This document shows positions 40,424 to 48,600 of a DNA stretch of 64,000 nt, in pieces. The position numbers and the translations under genes are program-made. This DNA comes from Mycolicibacterium baixiangningiae (lineage in GTDB: Bacteria; Actinomycetota; Actinomycetes; Mycobacteriales; Mycobacteriaceae): assembly GCF_016313185.1 (NCBI RefSeq), contig NZ_CP066218.1:3100001-3164000 (forward strand), read 5' to 3'. A model generated the notes under the pieces. It did no database searches. It worked only from the letters and a program-made list of their open reading frames with translations, and had not been told where the DNA came from. Numbering within the stretch: position 1 is the stretch's first letter; each line of letters begins with the position of its first letter.

Positions 40424-41938
40424 ATGCGTGTGCTGTTGACCGAGTTCCGCCAGGAGAGCAACAGTTTCTCTCCGGTGCCGTCCGACCTGCGTTTCTGGCG
40501 CGCCAATGGCTGGACGTTGACGTCAGCGGAGCTCTACGCGAAGCACGCAAGTGGTTTCACAGCACTCGGCGGAATGATCGATGTGCTGGAGCAGTCGGCG
40601 GATCCGGATCTCGAAATGGTCTGCGGGCCTGGCTTCTACGCCCAGAGCGGAGGCCCGGTGACCCCTGAGGTCGTTGACGAATACCTGACTCAGCTCATGC
40701 CAAGCCTCGCCGAGGCGGGCAGTCTGGACGCCGTCCTGATCTCGTTCCACGGAGCGTTGCAGTCAACCGTCTCCGATGACGTCGAGTCCGATGTCCTGCG
40801 GCGGGTGCGCGAGCGGGTCGGCCAACACTGTCTCATCGGGGTGTCGACGGATCTGCATGGATTCATCCCAACGGATCTCATCGAGCAGGTCGACGTGCTC
40901 TGCGGTTACCAGACCTACCCGCATGTGGATGTGGTCGAGACCGGGCGCCGCGCCGCCACTCTGGTGCTGGACCTGTACAACGGAGCAGCCCTGTACGGCG
41001 CCCACGTTGCGATTCCCATGATGGTCCCGGCAGCGGCCTACACGACGGGGGTGGGCCCGTTCGGCGACCTGATCTCGCATGCTCACGGGCTTGTGGCCGA
41101 CGGCACGCTCGAGGACTTCAGCATCTATCAGATCCAGCCCTGGCTGGACGTGGAACGCCCGAATTCCGCGGTCGTGGTCTATTCAAAATCGCAAGAGCAC
41201 GCTGAGGCGTCAGCCGCTGAGCTGGCGACCCGGTTGTACGCGATGCGGCATGACCTCAAGGCGGACCTGCATTCGGTCGAAGAGATTGCGGCCCGCGCGG
41301 CCTCACCCGAGTCACGCAAACCCGTCATCCTGGTCGACTCGGCCGACTCGTCCAACGCCGGCGCGCCTGGCGACAGCGCAGCAGTGCTCGGTGTCCTCGC
41401 ACGTTCCTTTCCAAGTCTGCGCGCGGCGACGATCATCGTCGATCCGGCGGCCGTGGAAGCGGCGTTCGCCGCCGGTGTCGGTGAGACACAGACGTTTACG
41501 CTGGGCGGCACCGTCGATCCGCGTGCAGTACCCGTGACGGTGGAGGGACGCGTGAGATCACTGCACGACGGCGGATTCGACGTGGAGGGTCAGGGTAGCG
41601 CGGGGAAGCACATCGAGCTCGGGCGCGCGGCCGTGCTACGTGTCGGTGAAGTTGATGTTCTGGTGTGTCACACCATTTCTGGCAATGGCGACCCGCAGCT
41701 GTACCGTGCGTTCGGGATTGATCAAAAGATGTATGACTTGGTGGTGGTGAAAGCGAACACCTCCTTCCGCGCCGGATACGAGCCGTTCGCCGGCGAGATC
41801 TACCTGGCGGACACTCCGGGTGCTGCTGCCTCGGACATCCAGACCTTGCCCTTCACAAAGTCTCACCGTCACGCGTTCCCGTGGGTGGACCGTGCCGAAT
41901 TCGCCCCAGAGGTGGTGCTGCGCAAGCTCGGTGGATGA
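40424..41938 (+). CDS. M81 family metallohydrolase (MlrC-like)
   Basis: A 504-residue two-domain protein (M81 N-terminal domain plus MlrC C-terminal domain). The opening M-R-V-L-L-T-E-F-R-Q-E-S-N-S-F-S-P is diagnostic. Putative metal ligands Asp143 and His145 (S-T-D-L-H-G-F) and His167 (T-Y-P-H-V-D) have the same D-x-H-x21-H spacing as the zinc ligands reported for Sphingomonas MlrC (D167, H169, H191 as I recall). MlrC cleaves linearised microcystin, but most relatives have no known substrate. It starts 4 bp after the kinase stop, so it belongs to the sugar operon, where a lactonase or amidohydrolase role is as likely as a peptidase one. Confidence 0.85.
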   Translation: MRVLLTEFRQESNSFSPVPSDLRFWRANGWTLTSAELYAKHASGFTALGGMIDVLEQSADPDLEMVCGPGFYAQSGGPVTPEVVDEYLTQLMPSLAEAGSLDAVLISFHGALQSTVSDDVESDVLRRVRERVGQHCLIGVSTDLHGFIPTDLIEQVDVLCGYQTYPHVDVVETGRRAATLVLDLYNGAALYGAHVAIPMMVPAAAYTTGVGPFGDLISHAHGLVADGTLEDFSIYQIQPWLDVERPNSAVVVYSKSQEHAEASAAELATRLYAMRHDLKADLHSVEEIAARAASPESRKPVILVDSADSSNAGAPGDSAAVLGVLARSFPSLRAATIIVDPAAVEAAFAAGVGETQTFTLGGTVDPRAVPVTVEGRVRSLHDGGFDVEGQGSAGKHIELGRAAVLRVGEVDVLVCHTISGNGDPQLYRAFGIDQKMYDLVVVKANTSFRAGYEPFAGEIYLADTPGAAASDIQTLPFTKSHRHAFPWVDRAEFAPEVVLRKLGG

Positions 41939-41941
41939 ATA

Positions 41942-41958
41942 GCGCGCTTTGCTCGCGC
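41942..41958. terminator. Short GC hairpin between convergent genes
   Basis: gcgcg (41942-41946) pairs with cgcgc (41954-41958) around a 7-base loop. It lies between the stop of the MlrC-like gene and that of the convergent hydroxyacid oxidase. Weak but correctly placed. Confidence 0.3.
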
Positions 41959-41962
41959 GGTC

Positions 41963-43204
41963 TCAGGGTTTCGGTCGCGGCATCAATCGCTGTAGCTGCG
42001 TGACGTGCTCCGGCCCGAGCTCTGCGAGGGTCGCCACGCCGAGCAGCTTCATCGTGCGCTCGATCTGGTCCCGCAGGATCCAGATCATGCGGTCGACGCC
42101 CTCGCGGCCGCCGGCCATGAGCCCGTAGAGGTAGGCACGCCCCACGAGCGTGAACTTCGCACCGAGAGCGATCGCGGCGACGATGTCGGCACCCGACATG
42201 ATGCCGGTGTCGATCGCGATCTCGGTGTCCTTGCCGACCTCACGCACCACATCCGGCAGCAGGTGGAAGGGGACTGGCGCGCGGTCGAGCTGGCGACCGC
42301 CGTGGTTTGACAGCACGATGCCGTCCACGCCGAGGTCGACGAGCTTCTTGGCGTCCGCGACGTTCTGCACACCCTTGATGACGATGTTGCCCGGGAACAG
42401 GTCCCGGATGACCGCGAGGTCGTCGAATGAGATCGTCGGGTCCATCGCGGCGTTGAGCAGATCGCCCACCGTGCCGCCGGTCGAGCTCAGCGATGCGAAC
42501 TCGAGCGGGGGTGTGGTCAGGAAGTCCCACCACCACCACGGCCGCGGGATCGCGTTGACGATCGTGCCGAGGGTCAGCTGCGGCGGGATCGAGAAGCCGT
42601 TGCGCTTGTCGCGCAGGCGTGCGCCCGCGACGGGGGTATCGACGGTAAAAAACAACGTGTCGAAGCCGGCCTGGGCGGCGCGCTTCGTGAGGCCGTAGGA
42701 GATCTCCCGCTCCCGCATGACGTAGAGCTGGAACCAATTGCGGCCGTTCGGGTTCGCCTCCTTGACCTTCTCAATGGACGTCGTGCCGAGCGTCGAGAGT
42801 GAGAACGGGATTCCGGCGGCAGCTGCCGCGGATGCCCCGGCGGTCTCGCCCTCGGTCTGCATGAGCCGCGTGAAGCCGATCGGCGCGATCGCGAACGGCA
42901 GCGCCGACGGTCCGCCGAAGATCTCCGTCGACGTATCGACCTTGTCGGGCACGCCGCGCAGGATTGAGGGGCTGAACTCGACGTCGAGGAACGCCTGGCG
43001 TGCGCGCTCCAGCGAGATCTCGTCGTCCGCCGAGCCGTCCGTGTAGTCGAATGCGGCCCTCGGAGTTCGGCGCTTCGCGATCGCGCGGAGGTCACCGATT
43101 GTCAGCGCGGCATCCAGTCGACGTCTCTTGCGGTTGAGCTCCGGCTTTTTGAACTTCAGCAGCTCGAGCAACGCGCTTCGATTCGGAACCTGACGGGTCA
43201 CCAT
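41963..43204 (-). CDS. FMN-dependent alpha-hydroxyacid dehydrogenase/oxidase (LldD/lactate-oxidase-like)
   Basis: A 413-residue FMN barrel: [11 protein letters not shown] (47-57), P-I-G-F-T-R-L-M with the FMN phosphate region, [23 protein letters not shown], and the active-site signature [10 protein letters not shown] (catalytic His, then substrate Arg). It oxidises an L-2-hydroxyacid such as lactate or mandelate to the 2-oxoacid. The 5' end overlaps the GntR gene by 7 bp, so both are one transcript driven from the dyad at 43875. Confidence 0.9.
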   Translation of the reverse strand: MVTRQVPNRSALLELLKFKKPELNRKRRRLDAALTIGDLRAIAKRRTPRAAFDYTDGSADDEISLERARQAFLDVEFSPSILRGVPDKVDTSTEIFGGPSALPFAIAPIGFTRLMQTEGETAGASAAAAAGIPFSLSTLGTTSIEKVKEANPNGRNWFQLYVMREREISYGLTKRAAQAGFDTLFFTVDTPVAGARLRDKRNGFSIPPQLTLGTIVNAIPRPWWWWDFLTTPPLEFASLSSTGGTVGDLLNAAMDPTISFDDLAVIRDLFPGNIVIKGVQNVADAKKLVDLGVDGIVLSNHGGRQLDRAPVPFHLLPDVVREVGKDTEIAIDTGIMSGADIVAAIALGAKFTLVGRAYLYGLMAGGREGVDRMIWILRDQIERTMKLLGVATLAELGPEHVTQLQRLMPRPKP

Positions 43205-43848
43205 GCTGGGCCTTTCGAGAGGATTCGGGAGTCGGCGTGTGCAAGCAGGCGATCACGACTGACCGCGATGTGCGCGCACGTGAGTTGGGCTGCGCCAACG
43301 GAATCGCCGGCGAGGACAGCGTCGAGGATGCCCTGGTGTTGTTCGGAGACTTCATCAACGCTGAGCAGGTGCGCGGCCTGCACCTGACCGATGCAGAGTT
43401 CGACTTCGCCCATGATGAGCGCGTGCATGTGGGCCAGCCGGGAGTTGGGTTGGCCCGCGACGAGCGCGCGGTGGAACGCGATGTCCTGGTGGGCGAAGTC
43501 GGCGCCGGCCTCGATGAGCGCGCGATGGGCAGAAAGTGCGGCGGCAGGGATACCTTCGAGTCGTGCGACTGCGGCGGATTCAATGACCGCACGGCTCTCG
43601 TAGAGATCAGCGATGTCGGCCGGGGTGAGCTTGGGTACCCGCGCAGCCTTATGCGTCTGACGGCGTAGCAGCCCCTCGGCGACGAGGCGCTCGATCGCCA
43701 CCTTTGCAGTCTGGCGGGCGACGCCAAACCGAGCAGCGACGATGGACTCGGTCACTGCCGAACCGGGCACGACATCCTGCGCGATGATGCTCGACCGCAG
43801 GCTCTCGTAGATCGTCTCAGGGAGCACGCTCGGGTGCTCAGCAGTCAT
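43198..43848 (-). CDS. GntR family regulator (FCD/FadR subgroup)
   Basis: A 216-residue regulator: an N-terminal winged helix ([33 protein letters not shown]) and an FCD effector domain with metal-type residues D-I-A-F-H, H-Q-G-I-L-D-A and H-I-A-V-S-R. ATG 43848 follows gggaggggg. FCD regulators such as LldR and PdhR sense 2-hydroxy or 2-oxo acids. Sitting upstream of a hydroxyacid oxidase, it likely senses that enzyme's substrate and binds the dyad 27 bp upstream. Confidence 0.88.
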   Translation of the reverse strand: MTAEHPSVLPETIYESLRSSIIAQDVVPGSAVTESIVAARFGVARQTAKVAIERLVAEGLLRRQTHKAARVPKLTPADIADLYESRAVIESAAVARLEGIPAAALSAHRALIEAGADFAHQDIAFHRALVAGQPNSRLAHMHALIMGEVELCIGQVQAAHLLSVDEVSEQHQGILDAVLAGDSVGAAQLTCAHIAVSRDRLLAHADSRILSKGPAW

Positions 43849-44199
43849 CGTGCCCCCTCCCGTATCGCAATTGATTGACAATGTATCAGATTGTCAAACA
43901 TGTGCGATAGCCCTCGCGGTCGGAGTCGGCAATTTCCACCGGCACCGACCACGCTCCTGCTTGCGCGCGGCTATTGCTTCGTCTGTCCTCCAATAAATCT
44001 CACGCAGTCGGCCAGATGAATCTCCCGGACATTGCGTGATCCTCTAGCGCGGGCACCGACGTCAAGCCCGCGCCGGACTAACTCTGACGTCCATCGCGTC
44101 AGCAGTGATGGCGGGGCGCGAGAACCGCGCAATGGTCGAGACGCCACCCGATAGCCAGGCAACATTGCCGTGGCGGGCAAGTTTCGGCAGTGTGGAGGT
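43849..44199. other. 351-bp intergenic region between divergent genes
   Basis: It holds the promoter and operator of the GntR/hydroxyacid-oxidase unit (43875-43897). The remainder up to the SRPBCC start at 44200 contains no supported gene, only low-scoring frames. Confidence 0.6.
43875..43897. promoter_or_regulatory. Perfect dyad TTGACAAT-n7-ATTGTCAA, likely GntR operator
   Basis: Arms 43875-43882 and 43890-43897 are exact complements with a 7-base spacer. It is centred 38 bp upstream of the GntR ATG and incorporates promoter-like TTGACA on both strands, so a bound regulator would occlude RNA polymerase. Confidence 0.65.
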
Positions 44200-44664
44200 A
44201 TGAGCGACAACGAGAAGGTCACTGTTGAACGAACCATCGCGGCGCCCGTCGATGCGGTTTTCGACGTTGTCTCCAACCCCGAGCGGCATCAGGAGCTCGA
44301 TGGCTCTGGATTTATCCGCAGTGTTGACCACGCTGATCGGATACAAAAAGTGGGCGAGGTGTTCACCATGAACATGCAGGGCAGTCACATGGGCGGCGAG
44401 TACAAGACCGACAACCACGTGTCCGGTTATGCGAAGGACAAGCTGCTGGCCTGGAAGACCGCGCCCGCGGGCACTGAGCCTCCCGGGTGGGAGTGGTTGT
44501 GGGAGTTCGAATCTCAGGGGCCTAATGAGACGTTGGTGCGCCTCACCTACGATTGGTCGAAGGTGACTGACAAGAAGCTTCTGGAGAAGGTGAAGTTCCC
44601 GCTGGTCACCGAGGATCAGCTGACCGATTCGCTCGCTCGACTTGCTGCCGCGACTTCGTCCTGA
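44200..44664 (+). CDS. SRPBCC family protein
   Basis: A 154-residue protein, ATG 44200 behind a ggagg site. V-T-V-E-R-T-I-A-A-P-V-D-A-V-F-D-V-V-S-N-P opens the fold. W-E-F-E-S-Q-G and L-T-Y-D-W-S-K-V-T-D match the paralogue at 24334-24834. A C-terminal helix closes the cavity (L-T-D-S-L-A-R-L). Ligand unknown. The 220 bp after it hold no supported gene. Confidence 0.82.
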   Translation: MSDNEKVTVERTIAAPVDAVFDVVSNPERHQELDGSGFIRSVDHADRIQKVGEVFTMNMQGSHMGGEYKTDNHVSGYAKDKLLAWKTAPAGTEPPGWEWLWEFESQGPNETLVRLTYDWSKVTDKKLLEKVKFPLVTEDQLTDSLARLAAATSS

Positions 44665-44884
44665 CGTAGCCGCTAGCGACAAACAACACGCGGTGCAGAA
44701 CTGGATAGATGGCCGATGGGGAGGGCCGATCTCACCTCAGTTGGCGGATCCGGTCGGCGTCTTATCGCTACAGACGCGTGGCGGTGGTCCGTCCGGCGTT
44801 CGCTACCCGCGCACAGATGCGAGGCACCACAAATTGGGTTTCGCGGCGGGGGAGTCGTCCCCAGCCGGCTATTGGAATGCGCAC

Positions 44885-45928
44885 CTAGGGGATGGTGAGG
44901 GAATGGGCATCCAGTAGGTCTGCCTTCCCGCCCGTGACGGCGTGGACGGCGCCCGGATCGGTCTTCATGTTGTGCGGGTAACCCAGCTGTATTGCGCTGG
45001 CAGCGTCGAGCCTGTCGATCTGCTCCGGGCTCAGATGAAGCTGTGCCGCTGCAAGGTTGGTCTTCAGCTGCTCGGCCGTTCGTGGGCCGATGATGGGTAT
45101 GACGCCCTTGGCCATTGACCAGCTGATCGCCACCGCCTCGGCAGTGACGTTCGCTTGCCGGGCGATCGCTTCAACCGTGTCCAGTATCGCGGCCTTGTTG
45201 CCGTCTTCTTCTTGGTGAAGGAACTGGCTGATCGAACTGTGCGCACGGCCCCTTTCTCCTCGGCGATATTTTCCGGTCAGCATGCCTCCGCCGAGCGGCG
45301 AATAGCCCAGCACCCCAAGCCCGAAGCCTTCGGCCATCGGCAACAGATCGCGTTCTGCAGCGCGTTCGACCAAGCTGTATTCCGCCTGGATGGCGACCAG
45401 AGGTGCCCAGCCGCGTGTCGCGGCGATCGTCGCGCCTGTCGCTACCCGCCAAGCGGGAAAGCTCGAAAGGCCGACGTAGAGCACCTTGCCAGAGCGGACA
45501 AGATCGTCGAATGCGCGCATGATTTCTTCGATAGGAGTTGCGTTGTCGGGAGCGTGTGCCCACAACAGGTCTACGCGGTCGGTTTTCAGACGTCGCAGGC
45601 TCGCCTCCAGCGACTGAACCATCGACTTTCTGCCGTTCCCGGTCATCTGGAGGCCGCTGCCCATGGTGGTGCCCGTGGAATACTTGGTTGCCAATACCAC
45701 CTCGTCGCGATCTGATGCGATCATGTCGGCGAGATACACCTCAGCGTCACCGAACTGATAGTTGCTGGCGGTATCGATGAAATTTCCCCCGGCCGCACGA
45801 TATTGGTCGTACATGGCTTGGGCCTCAGGGACGCTCGCGCCGTGTCCCCAGCCACCTCCGAAATTCCCGGTTCCCAGAGAGAGCGTCGAGACACGCAGTC
45901 CTGATCGGCCGAGATATCGATAACGCAC
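44885..45928 (-). CDS. Aldo/keto reductase
   Basis: A 347-residue reductase, GTG start at 45928 with a gagga site. The tetrad is visible: Asp and Tyr in F-I-D-T-A-S-N-Y-Q-F-G, Lys in V-L-A-T-K-Y-S, His in L-L-W-A-H-A-P-D. The NADP-binding end has I-P-I-I-G-P-R-T-A-E-Q-L. It is divergent from an AraC regulator across 108 bp, the classical arrangement of an AraC-controlled enzyme. Substrate unknown. Confidence 0.88.
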   Translation of the reverse strand: MRYRYLGRSGLRVSTLSLGTGNFGGGWGHGASVPEAQAMYDQYRAAGGNFIDTASNYQFGDAEVYLADMIASDRDEVVLATKYSTGTTMGSGLQMTGNGRKSMVQSLEASLRRLKTDRVDLLWAHAPDNATPIEEIMRAFDDLVRSGKVLYVGLSSFPAWRVATGATIAATRGWAPLVAIQAEYSLVERAAERDLLPMAEGFGLGVLGYSPLGGGMLTGKYRRGERGRAHSSISQFLHQEEDGNKAAILDTVEAIARQANVTAEAVAISWSMAKGVIPIIGPRTAEQLKTNLAAAQLHLSPEQIDRLDAASAIQLGYPHNMKTDPGAVHAVTGGKADLLDAHSLTIP

Positions 45929-46036
45929 AGTTCGCTCCTCAACATCATGGGTTGTCGCGCCCGGCAGTGACGCCCTATCAAGCCGTGCCACCGGGTACCG
46001 GTCACTATGCAGCGAGTTCTCGGTACGGTCCATAAC

Positions 46037-47050
46037 ATGGAGTCCGAAGTTCTTTATGTATCGTCCAGGGATCCCGCTGTGATCGGTTCACGCGATCCGG
46101 TAGCCGGCGTCATAGGACTGCTCCGTCCACGCACGGTTGTGCCCGCACCGCTGCACGCTGCCAGTCCGTGGGCGGTGCGGTTTGACCCTTTCCCGCACGT
46201 CAGACTCGGCGTTGTCGTCGACGGCCAGTGCTGGTTAAGCCTCGACGGCTTTGAGCCGGTCCTGTTGGACGAAGGGGACTTTTTCCTGCTCGGTCACCCT
46301 CCGCCCTACACGCTGAGCAGCTCGCGCGACGAAATTTTGGCACGCCCGGCCACCACGCTGCCGCGGAACACGATCGGCAGAGGGTTTCGCATCGGAACCG
46401 AGGCAGACGAGGACTCCTATACGTGCGGTGTCGACTTCACGTTCGACGCCAGCGACACCTCGATGCTGATCGATGTGCTTCCGCGGGTAGTCCATGTCCG
46501 GGCCGACGATCCGAGCGGACCGCTGTTCATGAACCTCGCCTCGCTGCTGGTTTTCGAGATCGAATCGCACAGTGTCGGAAGATCTCTCGTGCTGGAGCAC
46601 CTTGCGCAGATCATTCTCGTCCACATGCTGCGGGCACATGCTGACAACACCGAACAACCCAGCGGCTGGCTCGCAGCGCTGGCCGACGATGGCGTCGGGG
46701 CGGCGTTGCGGGCGATACACGCCGACGTAAGCCGCCGATGGACGCTCGCCGAACTTGCTGAGATCGGTCAAATGTCACGTTCAGCGTTCGCCGCGGCGTT
46801 CAAGGCCAGGGTGGGTGCACCTCCGTTGACATACTTGATCAAGTGGCGAATGACCCTGGCTCGAGACGCCCTGCGCAACGGCGGTTGGTCGAACTCTGAG
46901 CTAGCAGCTGCAACGGGTTATGAGTCTGAAAGCGCCTTCAGCACAGCGTTCCGGCGTGAAGTCGGGTCCTCGCCCCGGCACTACCGCAACGCGCTGCGAC
47001 AAACGGGTGAAGCAGTGGCCGAGTGTCGAGGATGGCCACGACCGACATGA
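46037..47050 (+). CDS. AraC family transcriptional regulator (cupin_6 type)
   Basis: A 337-residue regulator. Residues ~1-200 form the AraC-binding-like cupin domain (H-V-R-L-G-V-V-V-D-G-Q-C-W-L, L-D-E-G-D-F-F-L-L). The C-terminal double HTH reads W-T-L-A-E-L-A-E-I-G-Q-M-S-R-S-A-F-A-A-A-F and N-S-E-L-A-A-A-T-G-Y-E-S-E-S-A-F-S-T-A-F. Start taken at ATG 46037; one at 46007 is possible. It probably regulates the divergent aldo/keto reductase. Confidence 0.88.
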   Translation: MESEVLYVSSRDPAVIGSRDPVAGVIGLLRPRTVVPAPLHAASPWAVRFDPFPHVRLGVVVDGQCWLSLDGFEPVLLDEGDFFLLGHPPPYTLSSSRDEILARPATTLPRNTIGRGFRIGTEADEDSYTCGVDFTFDASDTSMLIDVLPRVVHVRADDPSGPLFMNLASLLVFEIESHSVGRSLVLEHLAQIILVHMLRAHADNTEQPSGWLAALADDGVGAALRAIHADVSRRWTLAELAEIGQMSRSAFAAAFKARVGAPPLTYLIKWRMTLARDALRNGGWSNSELAAATGYESESAFSTAFRREVGSSPRHYRNALRQTGEAVAECRGWPRPT

Positions 47051-47062
47051 CGTTAGCTTCAC

Positions 47063-47102
47063 CGAAGGGCCCAGGTCAGGGGATACCTGACCTGGGCCTT
47101 CG
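47063..47102. terminator. Strong intrinsic hairpin after the AraC gene
   Basis: cgaag-g-gcccaggtcagg (47063-47080) pairs with cctgacctgggccttcg (47086-47102), one bulged G and a 5-base loop. It lies 12 bp past the AraC stop and 43 bp before the stop of the convergent coiled-coil gene; it probably serves both. Confidence 0.75.
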
Positions 47103-47144
47103 TACACCTGGCGCTACTGCTCTGCGGCGCAGGAGGTTAGGAGA

Positions 47145-47675
47145 CTAGGCGCCAGCGTTGCGAGCCGTCACGGCTGCGGCCGTCGACTGGGCAGTGGACT
47201 GCGCGATGGGTGCTGCCACGGCGCTGGATTCGTCTTGGACTGGCTGCGCCTGGCCATCGAACGCAGACAGATCCTTGCTCTTCTGCGCGGCCAGCACCTC
47301 AGCGAGTAGAGCCTCGTCGTACTTCGCCTCAGCGGCTTGGGCCCGCTTGCGCGCCTCTTCCACTTCGCGTTGGGCCTTGCTTCGCGCTTTGCGCAGCGTT
47401 TCCCGCTGTTCAGCCGACGTCTTGATCGCACGCCTGAGTTCGGCCTGCTGGTCGACTGCGGCTTGCAGCGCGGCCTCGTCGGCGCTGCGCCGTTCGGCAT
47501 TATCCTCGAGCCGTTCCAACACGAGGGCGAGCTGGTTCTCGGCCTTGGCCGCCGCTTGCTCTGCGGCCTGCCACTCGCCACGCGGCTCATCCAAGGCGGC
47601 GTGATCGACCTCCAAGTCGGCGTTGGTGTCGTTAGTGGTGGGGTTGTTCTGTTTCCGTGCGTCTGCGGTTGTCAA
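47145..47675 (-). CDS. Coiled-coil hypothetical protein
   Basis: A 176-residue Ala/Glu/Gln/Arg-rich protein. About residues 30-135 show continuous heptad-like coiled coil (E-W-Q-A-A-E-Q-A-A-A-K-A-E-N-Q through A-Q-R-E-V-E-E-A-R-K-R-A-Q-A). It is flanked by a polar N-terminus and an Ala/Ser/Thr-rich tail. No membrane segment or catalytic motif. Possibly a structural or scaffolding protein; unidentified. The following 290 bp up to the MarR gene hold nothing supported. Confidence 0.65.
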   Translation of the reverse strand: MTTADARKQNNPTTNDTNADLEVDHAALDEPRGEWQAAEQAAAKAENQLALVLERLEDNAERRSADEAALQAAVDQQAELRRAIKTSAEQRETLRKARSKAQREVEEARKRAQAAEAKYDEALLAEVLAAQKSKDLSAFDGQAQPVQDESSAVAAPIAQSTAQSTAAAVTARNAGA

Positions 47676-47968
47676 GATTTAGCTCTTTCCTTCGTCGGAG
47701 TGTTCGCGCACCGGGCGCGGAGTGTCCTCGGCTGACTCGTCGATTGACAGGGCTGGTGCTAGAGGGGTTCCCCATAATCGACATTGCAACCGCCGAGCGG
47801 GATTCGCGGAAATCGTCGCGGGCGTACGCGCCGCTGCGCGCTGTGTAGCCAATCTCTAAGCGGGTGACGCTCGGTGGCCGAGCCGGAGACGGCGATCTCG
47901 GTGGCGCCGGCGGTCAATGCGCGGTTGAGGCGTCTACGAGCGCTGACAGTTGCTCATCGCGCAGTTGC

Positions 47969-48466
47969 TCAGCTTCTAGGGAGGTGGGGCAGCTCCGCCT
48001 CGAGGCGTTGACGAAGTTCGATGAGGGTGTGGCGGGCGAGATCGAGGTGTTCAGGTTCCAGACCTGCGCTAGTCCGCTGCGCGAGTTGGTCGAACAATGC
48101 TTGCATCCGATGCAGTGCCGTTAGTCCGGCGGGCGTGATCTCGAGCATCTTGGCCCTTCTATGCGCCGGATTGGGACGGTAGAGAGCTAATTCATCATCG
48201 ACGAGGAGGTCGGCAATGCGCTGGACGCTTTGCCGGCTGTGTCCGAGGCGTTCGGCGATGCCGGAGACCGGGGCTGGCTGGGTGTCGACGGCCGCGAGAA
48301 CCTGCCAGCGGGCCAAACTCTGACCACTGGGCCGCGCGAGACCATTACCAACTGCCTCGATGACGTTCGCCAACCTGCCGATTTGATCAATGAGTTCTGA
48401 GAAGGCTACGCACGTTGGCTCACCAGATTTGACAGCATGCTGTCGTATAGCGGTATAGTCTGTCAT
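47969..48466 (-). CDS. MarR family transcriptional regulator
   Basis: A 165-residue winged-helix regulator: L-A-R-W-Q-V-L-A-A-V (52-61), then P-V-S-G-I-A-E-R-L-G-H-S-R-Q-S-V-Q-R-I-A-D-L-L, the wing R-P-N-P-A-H-R-R-A-K-M-L-E-I-T, and dimerising terminal helices. Divergent from the LLM oxidoreductase gene. Two near-identical dyads (48431-48444, 48466-48481) cover its own start and the promoter gap, so mutual regulation of both genes is expected. Confidence 0.88.
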   Translation of the reverse strand: MTDYTAIRQHAVKSGEPTCVAFSELIDQIGRLANVIEAVGNGLARPSGQSLARWQVLAAVDTQPAPVSGIAERLGHSRQSVQRIADLLVDDELALYRPNPAHRRAKMLEITPAGLTALHRMQALFDQLAQRTSAGLEPEHLDLARHTLIELRQRLEAELPHLPRS

Positions 48467-48481
48467 GACAACATGCTGTCA
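48431..48481. promoter_or_regulatory. Two MarR-type operators sharing GACARCATGCTGTC
   Basis: gacagcatgctgtc at 48431-48444 is a perfect 14-bp palindrome. tgacaacatgctgtca at 48466-48481 is the same site with one mismatched pair. Centres are 36 bp apart. The first lies within the early codons of the MarR gene (start 48466); the second is in the intergenic promoter. AT-rich gtatagcggtatagt between them provides -10-like elements. Confidence 0.7.
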
Positions 48482-48600
48482 GATGCTGTGCCAACTGTGA
48501 AGCGACCCGCGTGCCTGGTGCGCGTCGAACGCAAGCGGAGCACAGGTAGCGACAGACGTTGTGCAATCTGCCGCCAACCGAACGATGAACAGGACAGCTC

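Noticed and set aside
44642..44917. Plus-strand frame with N-W-I-D-G-R-W resembling an aldehyde dehydrogenase N-terminus
   Set aside because: The resemblance is limited to seven residues and the rest has no family character; chance or an unprovable remnant.
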